Assembly: GCA_034190875.2 (NCBI GenBank)
Contig: CM067350.1
Span: 23,751,368 to 23,815,367, forward strand
Length of the DNA stretch: 64,000 bases
Direction of reading: 5' to 3'
Origin: Urechis unicinctus
Taxonomy: Eukaryota > Annelida > Polychaeta > Xenopneusta > Urechidae
A program made the translations under genes and the position numbers. This document shows, piece after piece, positions 12,626 through 27,028 of this stretch. The notes below the pieces were generated by a model that worked only from the letters and a program-made list of their open reading frames with translations, searched no databases and was not told the DNA's origin. Numbering within the stretch: the first letter of the stretch is position 1; every line of letters starts with the position of its first letter.

Positions 12626-15030
12626 TCACGAAGAACGCTTTGGGTAGAAAGTTTACCGCTCATGGTTATAGTGTGCTTTGTGCTTAAAAATATATTGCAT
12701 GATCAAATGATATATGACTAATATATGAGCGTAATACAGAATAATATTTACGGGCACTTTAAGACATATGTTATCTGTTAGTTTCCATTCCTATTATTTA
12801 CACTCATTTTTATGTCCCTCGTATACAATTGTTTCACTGAAGCCCTTGCCATATCATTTAACAACTTTTAAGCCAATCACCTTGACTAGTTTTCATGACC
12901 ATTTACAACATCATGTAGTCGTAATGCTTTCCATTAGCCATTACCAAAACAAAACAGCTCTCGATTCCACGCTTTCAATTACGCATTTTGTTACAGTAAT
13001 TGGGGATACATGACTCGACATTATTACGGCTGAGAAGCTTGTTATATTGTAAATCTTACTCGTTAAAATAGCCCATTTATTGCACTCTTTTAAAACAAAA
13101 TATATATTTTGTACATTTGAGATTTATCTTAGCAATCATTGTACCTAAATTCCTTGCTAACATGTTACTCCGAATGGGCAAGCTTCAAATTATGAGAAAA
13201 AACGATTTCACTTATAATTTGAATGTGCATTGAAGTAACAAATAATTTGAATGCCAATGGTTTGCAATGGTTTGTGAGAGCATTTAAGATGTATACCCAT
13301 TGAAGCCAATCATTTGATAACTTTTGTTATTTGGAAATATAGCAATTAAAAACCTAAGCTTGGCTTTGTGGCTCCGGCTTCCTCTTGTTTGCATATGCAA
13401 TGTTCATAGCAATAGGACCTGTTTGCGTCACTCATGACCTGATAGAGTTCCACAGTGCAACATCTTTGAAATTGCATCATATAACTTTTGCTTTTACCGA
13501 TTGTAGAGACATATTGCAAATGGATTTAACCTTAGCTCGAACATTGCTCATCTGCAGGGCTGGCCAAAATACATAATGGAGGCACCAAAGGTTGTAGGTT
13601 GGCACAGTAATATTCTTCAGCAAACAAAACTTGCAAATACACCATTATGCATCACTGTCAACCTCTAATCAAACCTGCAGATTACTGAAAACAGATTACA
13701 TATATAAATGATACAAAGTATGAGGTATACTGACGTTTCTCAAGGTATATGATCTGATTATATAGCCGTACAATATTGTGCTACAGCGTACATGTTTTGT
13801 AAGCAGCAACTATCCTACCAATTGATTACAAGAAAGCGGTGATAACTACACAGACAAATGGACGAATCATCGCTCTCAGAAGCAATCTAGCTAATTGATG
13901 AGTCTGCATTTCGGCGTCCTTGTTTTGTGTCTCCCTTAGTTTGCGTTAATTTATTACCATATAATGGGCGAAGGCGCATTATTCACTCTGGCCAGCACAA
14001 GTCATACATTGTAATGTTGTTATTAAGTTTAATGATTGGAGACAAAGCCAGTAATACGCCTAAACCAACAATGCAGTAATAAATTATGGTTATGCAAGGT
14101 TATGGTTACGTTAATTTTTGTTGAAAATGCATTCAAACAAGAACATCAAATGCGGACGCACCGGCAAGTAATAATATCATCGATCTCACCGGTTCACTAT
14201 TACGGGCACTACGGTTGTTCTCGTTACATATTTTGATGGTATATCATGCAGAAATGTATGAAGTGAGTTTGGCAATGCTCATGTCACTATTATGGCGTAT
14301 TGTTCACATTGACGTACATTTGTATTTGCAAAGTGATAGCATGCGAAAGTACCATCAAAATCTTGATATCAATATGAAAGATCGTACATATGGATCAGTA
14401 AAGTTATTTTTACTGAAGCATTTATGTCAGTATTTGTCTTCATTGGTTATGCATCTCGTCACTGTTCCTTGATAAATCAGAAAGGTTCCATAACTGCTCG
14501 GATCACCATGATTTTGGGGCCGAGTAACATGGCAGACGAGAATTCTCCTGTACAAATGATTATTTGATACAGCATACTGTCTTGCCTCGAGTGACACCAT
14601 ACAGTTATGACTATGCATTACGAAGTACAATGTTCTGGCAACTATCGATACGATGCTACTGCAATGAACCTCTTGACATTGCAGAGGCCTCCATCACTGA
14701 TATGCAGCACGATGATATATTGAGATTAAAATGATATTACAATTTAATCAATCATGCAACGCCATATCTTCCTTGTCCTCTGAACTATTTTGCTACTTAG
14801 ATTCATGAGAACGTTAAATGCATTCGGTTAAGCATTCATAGTTATTTTCTATGGTTGATAGACAGAACACAAACCGTCTTTTGATGCGTGTTTGCATGAA
14901 TCCCGGAGTAACAGATTAGTATTCGGATTTACTCTGAGTATGAATGTAGTCTCGGATAGGCATTGAATCAATGTACCAGAAGATGTCAAAAAGAACATTA
15001 CCAAAGCAGGTAAATTCAGGTCACTATTAA

Positions 15031-15447
15031 ATGATTAGCATTCACATAAGATCATTCAAGAGGAGGCAGAGAGGATCGGGCCGACCATACGCTTCTCGCT
15101 CAACAGCGATGTTGTTTGCCTCATTTTCAGCCAACGATGATATAAATCACGATAATGTCAAAAGCAAACCATTTCTTTCTTTGACAATAGGCCTCGTGGG
15201 ACTTTGTTCATGTCTGTTGCAATCTCAAAAAGGAATGGAAGCTGCGTTGTTGGTGGTACCGCTATCTGCAACGGATATCAGCTACACGCTTGGGTTGAGT
15301 AATATCTCCATAACTACTGCTGGCTCACCACAGAGGCAACTTGAGTGTGGTCTCCCTTATAATACTGAATCCAGGAAACGAAATCCTCATCAGCGCCAAG
15401 AGGGTACACAATTTACTGAGTATCCGATTTGGATGGTTGAAGGGTGA
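15031..15447 (+). CDS. Hypothetical open frame, 138 codons
   Basis: It starts with ATG and is one of the longest ATG frames in the gene-poor middle. The protein has a basic N-terminus (RSFKRRQRGSGRP), a hydrophobic stretch near residues 48-62 (FLSLTIGLVGLCSCLL), and a polar C-terminus rich in Arg, Gln and His. No family is recognised. Its local GC is higher than its surroundings. There is no homologous copy in the window, no polyA signal that fits well, and no clear splice pair. It may be a chance frame; a real exon cannot be excluded. Confidence 0.15.
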   Translation: MISIHIRSFKRRQRGSGRPYASRSTAMLFASFSANDDINHDNVKSKPFLSLTIGLVGLCSCLLQSQKGMEAALLVVPLSATDISYTLGLSNISITTAGSPQRQLECGLPYNTESRKRNPHQRQEGTQFTEYPIWMVEG

Positions 15448-18296
15448 CCAGGCGAAACAATAAACAGCAGCGTGCTACAGTTATGTCACGTTTTGGCAGG
15501 GGTGGGCGATACGTGAATTGGCCAAGTTCGCTTGACAATGCATTGCCAGTCACTGTAAGAAACCTACGCATTTGCAGACCTGCAATGCAGACTCTGCCCT
15601 GTGCACGGGTATTTAAAAAACAGGCATTGAGATATAATTTATATCAAGAGACATAATCTATGACAAGCTGCTGTGGTTGAAATGCATGCAATTCAAGCCG
15701 GAATCTCAGGGAAGGTAAGGAATGTATAGGGCTTAACGGCACACCATCACTAGGGAAAGTAAGAATCAATAAAGGAGTACAATGGACGAAAAAAATACTG
15801 AACCCTTTCATATTTTTATTTTGAGTTGAATTATGTGAAATCATCATAATTATATCTATACCTTATAATCTTTAATATAATCCAATTTGTCTAACAGAGC
15901 CAATTATCTTGGGCGGTCCAGCCTTTTGAACAATTCCAAAAACCGGGGAAAACCGAGGAATCTCAGAAACCACTAGTCGACTGATTTATATGGAAAGTAG
16001 CTATATATATAAAATATGTTGAAAAACGCAATTGCATGATCGAGTTGCAAATTACTTGATGACAGCACATGATTTACGTTTATTGAACATTGTATAAAGT
16101 TAGACATCATGCTGTTGGGAGGGCTAAACATATTAATCCTGCTAGTTGCATCATAGCATCGCTATTACTGCTAGTGCAATTATGACATACCTCAAATCAA
16201 ATCGACCTTTAGCCATTTCTATTTGCTATTAGTTCAACTGTATTATCAAATAAACTTCTAGCGTGCTCACTGTTAATCATTTTCGATTTGAATACACTGG
16301 TACGATTCCAAACCATGTTTAAGGCATTTTATGTGGCCACACATGACATGAATTATAACCATAAAATCCCAATCAAATTATCCTCTATGCATAACGATGG
16401 CTCAGACATAACGAGAGTATATTGCTATATGTGGCCTGATATACAAAACACGTTATTGTACCCATGACGGGTCACGGTTGGGTCAAACGAAAGTACTCTA
16501 TAATGGATGGTAAATGGAAAACAAAACTATGCCACTTCGTAATTGGCGACACTTTATCACAAGTAAAATCCAAGTCAAGACAAGTTTGCCGACTGCATAT
16601 TATACCCCTTTGTGTTATGCTATACATGACTGCCTCTCCATTGGACGCCTGGGCATCATCATTTTGTCCGGGCAATTACTAAATGTGTATTAGAGAAAGC
16701 CAAGATAAGCACTTGTAACTAAGACACAAAGGGGTCACAATGTATGATGGCATACAATATATTAGCAACAAAACGAGAAAATGTCCAATGGGTCATCATA
16801 GAACGACAAATTAAACTTTATCAAAATATTGCTAGGTGACAGTGCGCATACATATGTGCAAGAACTATATCTGACGTAGAATTAGGGAAGAATACGCAGA
16901 TTTGTGCATTAGCAACTCTAAGTAGAATGTTACCGTTTTGTAATCTTTACATAAAATTAAACGCAAATCCAATCAGGAATGGGAACCTCCTTCAATGTAA
17001 TGTAAGGGCTACTGAATCTTTTAAATGCGCCCTGTCGGTGTATATTAGATACCATTTGTTAGAAGAAAGTCTCTTAGGACATCAAGAATAAACTCTCAAA
17101 TGTGACAACAATAATTTTGAGCATTTGTGGGATAATGGATAAATGATCGCAGGATAGAACAATTCGAATGCCTATCATATCGCGTTGCGAATCTTGACAC
17201 TTTATTCGATTGTTCTGTATTAGAATGACATTTCGCCATAAGTGCGTTATGTGCTTTCGCCTATATCTCTCGTGTAATGAACTACCCCGCGTGAGCATCA
17301 TATGTATTTTGAAGACTCTTAGTCTAAGTCATCTGCAGGCTGACTGACAGAAACAAATGTAAACGGTAATTTCTCTAGAGCACTATAATCCAAACCACTT
17401 AGCTAACAATCAATCAATATGCCGCCCGGGGCAAAAACTCCGAGTCTTCCATTCCCAAAGTGATTTATCGGCAACAAAAGACTCCTCGAATTGACTGGAT
17501 TTCATTGTCACATGTGTCACCCATAGAATTAATCAATAAGGATGTGATGGGAACGGCGTTATTCACACTCATCACATATCATTGCTGCAAACCTAATCAG
17601 TGAATATTGCTACACCGGGTCCCTAACGCAACCGCACCTGTATGATGTAGAGAAAAATAGGTTAAGTAGTTTGCGTAATAAGACGAGTTTTGTTTTGCTG
17701 ATATCAAGTTACATATCTTTGCAAATTAATTTACTAGTCATGTTTTATTGCTTCGTCTCTCTCATAGCGATCCACAAGCTGCAAGGCAGCTTTGATTTGT
17801 TATTTTAGAGAAAATGCATGCGATCTACTCTAATTATATATTGTGTCCCTGGGTACAGCTGATACAGAAGCTATCGTTCTGGTAGCATATTTCAACTTAA
17901 TAATTGTAACCCGTGCTTTATATGTGTCGATTTGTCAATGATAACAGATACAACGCATCTGCACGGTATCTGAAAATATTAATGGGTTTACCAGGCACAA
18001 TATAATATATTTGGATACGCAAGACTCGACTCATACCGAACATTCATAAGATTTGATTGCAATGCCACATAGGTATATGCTATGCACTCCATTAAGTTTT
18101 ATTATGTACTTTCACATACATCTATAGTGTCGTTGACCATCTACGAAATGTGGTTATGGATTAAACTACAAGTAAGTAGTGTGTACCATCAACTACACAT
18201 GTCCGTCTGTTTTGCTTTCTTGTGTTCATGTCATGGCTTGACCTAAATATTAAAGCCAACAGGTTATGATGCTCACCGGAAATGTAAGGTCTATAG

Positions 18297-18573
18297 TGCA
18301 AGAGGCATATTAGAATGAGGCAAATATTGGAAAATGGTATATCCCGAAGCCAATATGTGACCAGGCAACAGTCAACACATTCCGTATTCTCATCTAATCA
18401 TACCTTGCCCTCTGTATTTATTTGCGTCCTATATCATATTCCCATCTGGCGACATGTCAGCACGCCATGCTTTAACACATCCACGGCTGGATTGCCAGTC
18501 GTGCTGAATATGGCGGATGAGCCGTGATAATGCTGGCTATACTATTCTGCAAGATTTTGTGAATAATTTCATC
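18297..18573. repeat. Dispersed repeat family 2, copy a
   Basis: It aligns with 26091-26376 and, for its right half, with 34660-34840. Shared words include AGAGGCATATT, ATATCCCG.AGCCAAT, CCATCTGGCGACATGTC and GGCTATACTATTCT. Divergence is high with many small indels, as expected of an old non-coding repeat. A CACGGCT/AGCCGTG inverted pair at 18481-18525 could form a stem. Confidence 0.65.
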
Positions 18574-21519
18574 GGTAATATTTGAGCTTAACGTCACTTT
18601 CAAAAACGAAGTGCTATCGGGACCGTCATGCTGTCGCAAATAGTTAAATTGATTTAATGGTAATAAATCAGAGAGTACTCGGTATATAAAGTTTTTGGTA
18701 ACAAATTGTCAGAGGACGAATAGACATGAGCGCATTTTCCAACACGAAAAACAAATCGCCAATACCAATGGATGCTTCCTGTCACAACCCTAAGTGCTTA
18801 ATGGGAGCGACGGATGATTACTGTGAAGCGAACACTCCAAACAATAATGATATATTTGACCTTATTCTGCCAATTGCCGTCCGTTTGACCTTCAGAAGTG
18901 CAATGTTCATAACATCGGACCACAAATGCGTATACCAGAATGACAACTGATTTTATGCTCATTTGCATCCGATGGACATAGTGCAGTCTGGAATAAAACT
19001 ACGGACTACTAAAATGCACAACCCTTCCTAACTTGCATCAATATTAGTTATCTCGAACACGATAATGCCACATTTCATGGCAGGATTATTTTCCTATCGT
19101 TATCTTTTACAAGCTGCCACTTCCTGGAAATTACCAATATCGACTAAGCATTGTCGCCCCTTCTCCACCTACTAGCTTCTTGAATACTTTGTTATTGTAT
19201 GCACACCTGCATTCATTTGAACATAATTCTATCCTGTCCGGAAATGGAAAGCAGCTCCTCAATTTCGCCTTCTTTCATTATGAGAATACTATGTGGTAGG
19301 TATTTGTAGGATTAAATTTATTTCCATTCACGCATGCCAGTATATTAGCAATGTGTTGTCTGATTGAAAAATGGTTGCGAGCGAAAGATTTAAGCTTCGT
19401 CATCACTCAGAAGATAGTTCCAGTCATGCGCTTTATCATATTCATTCTTGAATTGTATAGTGTTACGTTTGTTGATGCTGATCAACTTGAGATTATAGGA
19501 ATATCAGGTAAATGGAAGAAGCATACTTATACCATCTTTTAAACCATTAAGTATTAAATATTTCATCTAAAAACAATCATATGAAGAGTTATACAGAATA
19601 ATCGATAATTGATTATTGGCTCTAAGGTAACATAAAACTATTCCGATGCTGATACTGTCCTCCTCATAGAAAGCAGGGAATGATTCTGCCTTAAGTAGTT
19701 CATCCACCAATTTTCTTCTCTGCGTGTCTGTTTGAAAAGAGGTTTATATGATGCACAGGCATGCTCCAAGCAAACTCACAAGTGAGTTTTATAATGGCAC
19801 TCAATAGCCAGTTAGGCCAGCTGCGTCATTTTAATGCAATTTTTGAGCGTCCAGGCAGTTAAGAATACAATATAATTTTAGGTAGTTAATTCGATGCACT
19901 TGTCATTAACAAAGGCTCTATCAGTTAAGGAGATGAATCTCGACCCCATTGTGCAAGCGTAATTGCACAGGACACTTTCCTGTTCTATTCTCTTCAAGTC
20001 AACGTCCTAATATATAAATAATGCGTGTAAATGGATCGCTGAGCTGGATGGTTTGTTGATCATTCATAATGGCTGAAGACCCTAACCTGAAAAGACGACT
20101 ATACGAAGAAAGCTGGGTGCCTTGATGTCAGTTAATTGGCCATCTTCAAAGTCTGGGCTAAATATAAGCCACTGGTATTCAATCCTCTATAGAAAAATCA
20201 TGATGCGATTCTCTGTTGAACCGCTTTCTTTGTCAGGTCGTAAATGACAGCACAGCTCTTGAATGACGCCTTATATATAACGAGATGCAATGCCATCGAG
20301 AATAACATGTACATAATGTTATTTTATATTATGACAATCTTTTAATCATGTTTAGCCAGCCTCGGACACCTTCCCCTTGTGACCATGGGATGTATTCATT
20401 ACTACAAATAATAAGTTATTATAGCTAATGCGAGCCGTTCAATCTAAACTAGCTTCATGCTGACTGACATAACCAAATTGATATGATAAAACGGGGATTG
20501 CTCTACAACACCATAAACCAAGCTACTTATTTAACTATCAATCCGACGTTTCTCAATGCCACCTATCACAACTATCTCCCTGACCTTGCAATCACTTTGA
20601 GAAATAATAACTTAATACTCTCTGTCATGTCTATAATTGAACGGGGTAACAACAATTTGTCACGGTAAAAGTACAAAGCACAAATTCAAGCGTCAATTGT
20701 TATCTAGGAAATAACGGCATCAATACACTGTCATCCATTAACATAGCAATAAAACTACAGTGTGTACCTCGTCAGTGGTGCACTGACTAGAGTGTCCCGA
20801 CAAACAACAAGCTCGAACAAAACAATCATGATAAACTGGAATTGCTGGTTGCCATTTATGAATGTGATTTTTAGTACATATAAATATTTGTCGATGATAT
20901 TCGGTACACATATAAACAGCTAGGAGCAAAACCCATTCCCAAACATTCGATAAAGTTTTTCGCGTCACAACTCTAAATCAATAATATAAATATTTACAGA
21001 AAAATGATTTGCATAGGTTGACACAGCGGAAGGAAACATTTTTGCTCATGTACGGCTATCACGCTCAGATTCACCACTAACAGCTTGAGCAGCTCGATGG
21101 CTTTTGATTAATTCTACATACACAGTTAGATCAATTGAGGACGGCCATAGCAAAATGAACATTCACTACATAAAATAGACTATTCTGCAGATGGATATAT
21201 GCGTTTCCTACTGGGAAATTATGACTTAGTGCTAAGAAATTTGAACATTTGTTATGCTGATGATAAGAAATGCACCGGAGTAGACGCATATTAATGTGTC
21301 AAATGTTAAAAGGCTAATCATGATTATGCTATTAGTAGTAATAAACGCGATAAACCAACCGATCGGAAGGCCACAGCTAAACATAATATTCATTGACGCT
21401 AAGTATTTCAATAATGGCAGAGATATAGATCTATGATACGTCTTTGTTAATTAGCAAGTTGGGCATGCGTTCATGCCTGTTTCTTTTAGGTGGTTCTATA
21501 AATTCAGATTGTTCTGACG
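18574..21519. other. Intergenic, no gene recognised
   Basis: AT-rich sequence with scattered short open frames and no domain seen. It contains dispersed repeat family 3 copy a at 19947-20333. Confidence 0.5.
19947..20333. repeat. Dispersed repeat family 3, copy a
   Basis: It aligns in order with 31077-31565: TTGTGCAAGCGTA / TCGTGCAAGCGTA at the left, GTCAGTTAATTGGCCATCTTC / GTCATTTGATTGCCCTCTTC in the middle, and GATGCAATG...ATATTATG at the right. Copies are strongly diverged with indels. Confidence 0.6.
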
Positions 21520-21712
<193 letters not shown>

Positions 21713-24619
21713 CCTTCTGTAGTCCTATCCAGGAGTGTTCTGAATACGTGTATGACGTGCATAGGCTATGCCCATTGCCGGTGTAATATAACAATGATTC
21801 AAGCATAAGATGCTCTATGATGCGTATTACATATTCTCATTCAGTATTCACTTCTTAATTCATCATCCAACACGTTACCAAGCAATTCGCTGGATGTTAT
21901 TGCCCAGGAAGTAATAAAGGTTTCTTTTGTGATCAGTGAATCATGAAGCATAGAAGGTAGCTAGAAACGTTATCCGCTGATTTCTATACGCTCACTGAGG
22001 GAACGTCACTTAGCCATCACCGGCATGTTTCTCTCCACACAAATTGGTCTGCTCTTGCTTAAACAGCATCGATAAGAGTTGTGTTCTCCAATACGTCCTA
22101 AATAAAAAAGAGTGGCTGCCTTTGAAAACGGATTCCTAAGCCAACCTTGCACGAGACCGGCTGAAAACGTGCATGAACTTGATGAACTTTTCAATACACT
22201 GCTCTCCTTTGTACAGATTGTGAGTACTAAAATGCTTGGTAGGGTAAGCTATATTTCCCCTCATCAGTTCTTCAGTGAGGGATACGGTTCTAGTAGAATA
22301 AAAAGTTGAGAGCATTTCAATTTGCTGAACTAGATAACGTGTGCCACTGCCCGCGGCCAGGGTGCATTATCCTGACAGCATCTTAAATAATCAACACCTA
22401 TGGACGAGAAGCCATCGGTTACTGCAGTAAATAAATTGGCTTTTTATAACATATGCTAACGAGGTGTTAGTCAAGAAACCGCAACCATTACTATCGTCAC
22501 AAGATCTATATGATCAATTGATTATGGCATTTACTGTGGTTATAACTAGAAATCGGTATGAGAAATCATCAGACATCAGTGAGACTGATGGACATGCTAG
22601 GCAACTAATAATGATTGATTGCAGTGTAGGGAGCACCAAAGCTCCTCTGGTATTATATCTCCATTCCCACTGCATGTTAAAGCTTCTGGTTTAGCTTCAT
22701 GAAGAGACAATTTTGAACAATAAAATAAGGGTACAAAACCTAGAATACTTGACTGAGATGCCTCTGAAGTTAAAGAGGCATGGCAAGAATCATTGATCAG
22801 AACCCGTGGGTGTAACATAATCATTAAATTATGGTTTGCCATTAATTCTTAGATATATCTATTGAAAAATATGAGTATGATACGCAGGTATAATATAAGA
22901 TAGACTAAAAATCAGGTGCTTGCTTATTGCAAAGTTAAAAACTCTTTCATTATTATTTGACCAGCTAAGAAATATATAAAACGATCTTTCAAACTCTTAA
23001 GGTGTGATGCTGGGTAAATGTAAAGCCTTATTGGTAAACGGTAGCTCATTTATCGAATACTTATTTATATGCTCTTTTTATTACCATGGGGAAAGAAATC
23101 CAGAAATTAGCTTCAGCGAGTATTGCCTATATATATAACTGCATGCAATTTAACGAATAACTATTTACCATATAAAGAGATAAACAAAAGTTATATGTAA
23201 GTCTGTCCTGAATATAATGTTTAGAATTTTTCATAAAAAAAGGAAATAAAACAAACGTTAACAGTGAATCTGCTTATCATTATGCGTACAGATAACTTAA
23301 TCTACAATACACCGAATCGATATGGCACATCTGCATAATGCGCTGTCTCTAATATCGATCAACTCCGAAGGATATTTTGACGCCACAATGATGTCATTAT
23401 GCCATTACGACAATTCCCCCGTAGTTGTCCACTTAATTAATTCCCATAACAATATCAACTGCTGTTCTAACGCTATCAAAATCGTTATCGACATGTTTAT
23501 GCTCTGAACAGCTACAGTAAATAACCACTGAGGACAATTGTGCAGACCATTTTTGCATATTGTCGATAGGCTCGGGAGGAATTAGTGCTGTAGATAACTA
23601 GGTAAGTGTGTCTCGTGAATAAGCTGCACAATATACAGGCATTGGCGTTGCGATGAAGATACTGTGGTCGGCCATCATCTCCATGCATTGCTTACATAAT
23701 TATTCTCATACCAGCAACCAAGACTTGAACAAGAGAGACATGGAAAATTTGCGCTCGATTAATCAGATAAACGCAATAAGGTCATGAACCTCTTGAAAAC
23801 CTTACGTAAAGCTATGTGTGTACCTTTCACTGAAATCCGTAGGAACTAGCAAATTGTACCATCGTGCACATCTTTTCCACGATAAATGCCTGTAACATGG
23901 GTAATCTTGGGTGATGAGGTTGCAATAATTATGGGGAATCGTATGGGTAGTCATCGCTTGAGAGCTATTGGTGATGTGATAGTGTAGATGATTCGACAAC
24001 TAAGCCTGTTGCATGGTCGTATATGTATCACGCTATTGCGCATTCAACGCAGTGAAATTCAATACCAAGCAAATATGCGAATATGTACTGGCATGAGCGG
24101 GTCGTGGAAGGAGCGAATGTAATAGACGGAATTATAGCATAACTATCCAATCATTTCAAGTTTCCTAATATTACACACGTAAATGTGTTAAATATGTAAA
24201 GCTTGAAGAAAGCCTACAAACAATGAAAATATCAACGTCTGGCTGCCACACACACAAGAGTGCTCGCTTGTACTCCTTGAAGTAATGGCCACCCTCTGGT
24301 TTTGGCAAAATTCCATATTAATCATGAACCACGCTGCATTGATTAAGATATATATACTGCTTTTACCTAATCTATTATGAAACCGCATCATAATTTTACA
24401 ATGGAGGGTCAGCCTCGTAGCCTTGATATTATTTGGAGACGCTGGCTCTTCAAGATACTTTAAGGGTCTTCATGTAGCACATTTGTGCCCTTGGCTACAT
24501 ATATTGAGGACCGAAGCCGCTTGTTTAAGTATATACTTAAATAAGTATTTCACAATGGATTGGCCACTCGACAATAAATGATGTTACCCCATTCACAAAT
24601 TAAGGTTACTGCAGCCCTG
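21713..24619. other. Intergenic, old repeats only
   Basis: No gene is recognised. Most of the middle is dispersed repeat family 4 copy a (22800-23652). The open frames at 22464-22694 and 23322-23507 are not conserved in the homologous copy near 28.7 kb, which argues against coding. Confidence 0.5.
22800..23652. repeat. Dispersed repeat family 4, copy a
   Basis: It aligns with 28304-29024 in the same order. Anchors are GAACCCGTGGGTG, GAATCTGCTTATC.T.ATGCG, TGTCTC, ATTGTCGATAG and CTGTAGATAAC.AGG. Copy a is about 130 bases longer. The order of conserved words is kept over some 800 bases, so these are two copies of one older element or duplicated segment. Confidence 0.75.
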
Positions 24620-25440
24620 ACCTTAAAAAAACCCCAACAACCTGACCGTCTTTCTTGTCTTATCAAAAGCTTTTGACACTACAAAACCCGACTGGTGGGT
24701 TACAAAATTCCAGTTCTATGGAATAAGAGGACTTCAATGGTTCACCAGTTACCTGCATAGTAGCAAACATAATGTATACTAAAATGATTGCTCTTCTGCT
24801 AATATGCATTGCTCTAACTTTAGGATCCCACAAGGCTTTGTATAAGGACTTATTTTATTCGTTATTTGAACAAACAATCTTCATACAGTCTTAACATATT
24901 CCAAATGAATTCAAATCGCAGACACCACCTCTACACACACTACAGTGCACATTTAGACGTAGCAAGGCTATTTCAATGCGTACAAAATTATCGGAAAAGC
25001 CTAACACTATCTAAATTAATGCCGTTCACACACAGTTTAAAAACAAGACCTTCCCGATACAATTTGATGATAGATGGTATTAAACTTAAGGAGGTGACCC
25101 CATTCAGACAACTCCGTCGCATCATCGATATTTAGCTTTAAAGAACACCTAAAAATTCCTTACAATTTATCAAGTCAGACGTTATTTGCCGCATTGTCAT
25201 CTCTAAACAACTTATTACATTGTGATATTGCTCTTTTTTATGGGGTTATGTCGCGAAGAAGGCCATACATTCATTAAAAATGCAACAAAGAAAAGCTCTC
25301 AGAATTCAACTACAGCTCTGCCGTTTCATGCAAATATAAAGCGCAAAGCATTCCAACATCTAGTCACTTACTTAGAATACAGCTCCGCAAATTAATGTTG
25401 CATATCAAATAAAACTCGATGCCAGTGATACATCGCTGAA
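24620..25440 (+). pseudogene. Decayed non-LTR reverse transcriptase (CR1/Jockey-like)
   Basis: Conceptual translation with frameshifts shows the ordered motifs of a non-LTR reverse transcriptase. FLVLSKAFDT (24651) is motif A, FYGIRGLQWFTSYL follows, IPQGF (24827) is motif B before GLILF, then a damaged catalytic box (IADTT where the family has ADD), MIDGIKLKEV and FKEHLK in the thumb region, and QQRKALRI near 25290. There are several stops and frame changes, and no endonuclease domain upstream, so this is a 5'-truncated dead copy. An 89-codon open frame at 24866-25135 is a fragment of it. Such elements copy themselves by target-primed reverse transcription; this one cannot. Confidence 0.88.
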
Positions 25441-25527
25441 GCATTTCTTTGAAGACGACAACATTTTCGCCACATCATTTGCCATGTACACCATTTGAAA
25501 TGTCATGGCATCGCCAGAAAAATGTCC

Positions 25528-25648
25528 ATTCAAGTAGTGACGGAGACGTATCTGGATCGAAGCCACCTGCAAATGAAACCTTCCGACAGTGGATCGTCGA
25601 CGCTGGATCTAAAGGCAATTGTTCTATTGCAACCTTTGCTTGTCCTGG
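25528..25648 (+). other. Candidate orphan exon with strong donor
   Basis: A GC-richer pocket ends at CTGGA|GTAAGT (donor at 25649), close to the ideal donor. Two frames are open: one reads DGDVSGSKPPANETFRQWIV with sites NET and NCS and a CPG end; another begins at an ATG (25518) with SIQVVTETYL. Possible acceptors are ATCGCCAG and TTCAAGTAG. No partner exon was found nearby and it lies just past the reverse-transcriptase remnant, so it may be part of that element or chance. Confidence 0.2.
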
Positions 25649-26090
25649 AGTAAGTTACTTGCTGCACTCCTTATATTCTTCAATGTATTAAATATAATGT
25701 GTGACTTTTAAGCAAATAACCCTCGTGCTGTTGCAGCTTCACAATATGATACGTTTGTAGATCACTCTATACGTGATGCTTCCGATCAATGATAATTAGA
25801 GGACGGCTCGACACATGGTTTTCATGGTGCAAAATAATTCACTAATGCAAGCACTTGATTTCAACACCGAGGCAGAAAATGTTTATACTCTCAGCCTATG
25901 AATATTTTTTTGGTTGTATGCTTAAATCCTAAACATCTATTTTGATTAGTTATTTCGACCTTGGGTATAGCTAATATAAGAAGCTGCTCATCTGCATACT
26001 AAAATATACCTAATTTGGATGAGCTTCGTATACAAATGAAATTGGATTCGTCCTCGATTATGCTTTGTCACTTTTAAATTATAGTAATGA

Positions 26091-26376
26091 TAAGCGAGAG
26101 GCATATTGTTTTGCGTCAGATGCCGGAAAATACAATATCCCGCAGCCAATTTGCTACTGTCTACGCAGCATCCGCTTCATCCAAACTGCTCCCCACCTTG
26201 CCCGTTGTCCAAATTGTTACTTACATTATATCACCATCCGGCGATATGTCCAAACACCATGTTTTATAACCTCTATTTCTCGATTAAACCGCCATGATAT
26301 ATAAGGTTGCCAAACTATTGCAAATGTTGGCTATACTATTCTCAAAAAGTTTTTTCACAATAACTTCTATGGAAAT
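26091..26376. repeat. Dispersed repeat family 2, copy b
   Basis: It is homologous to 18297-18573 and partly to 34660-34840. Three overlapping short open frames lie in all three forward frames, which suits a non-coding repeat. Confidence 0.65.
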
Positions 26377-26760
26377 GTTACTCACAAATAACGCGCCATT
26401 GCTGGACAAAGTATTTATGCGCAACGTCCACCATTTTCTGATTATGTCGCTCAAACATCGCCCTTTTCAACTTAGGATCAATGTAACGTTTGCCGTGTGC
26501 CGTGTGCATACTGAAATACATGTCCCGCACCAAATAAAAGAAAAATGAACTTTACAAAGGCCATGAAAAGCTTGGGTCACCTATTCGACTTCATTACCAA
26601 ACAAGTGGAGAATGGGTGAACGATTATTTTACCGCTGCAGAATTGTGATGGTTATTGATGAAACACTCTACAGTTAAATTCTACGCATAATAATTGATCG
26701 TTGTCACCGGTAACCTCTGATAATGGGTGCTGTTAAGGTCTTATTAACAAGATGCATTTG

Positions 26761-27028
26761 TTGCTGGCGTCTGCAGTTATATATACAGTGTTTATCATGC
26801 CATTAACTAAAACAACGTTGGAAACAATTTCCTTACAAAAACAGTCCCATATAAGATCATTAATCTGCTTAAAAAGGCGGGTGAACAAACAGGCCATGGA
26901 TGTGGAACAGCAATCGCGTTAGTCTGTTCAAATAAAATGGTACTCTTGCAAAGGATAGACGGAGACAAAGTTAACACGGACACACATAAGGGTGCGTCAT
27001 GATATGATACCCCGCGTACCGTCCCCAT
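26761..27028. repeat. Dispersed repeat family 5, copy a
   Basis: It aligns with 36628-36834. Shared words include ATCATGCCATTAACT / ATTATGCCATTTACT, ATTAATCTGC, GGCGGGTGAACAAACA / GACGGGTTGACAAACA and a final GTCCCCAT. Confidence 0.6.

Larger units (their letters stand above)
10561..18296. other. Intergenic, no confident gene
   Basis: AT-rich sequence with many short open frames and no recognisable domain. The longest is 138 codons at 15031-15447, listed separately. One old dispersed repeat lies at 12512-12625. Nothing else was found to annotate. Confidence 0.5.
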
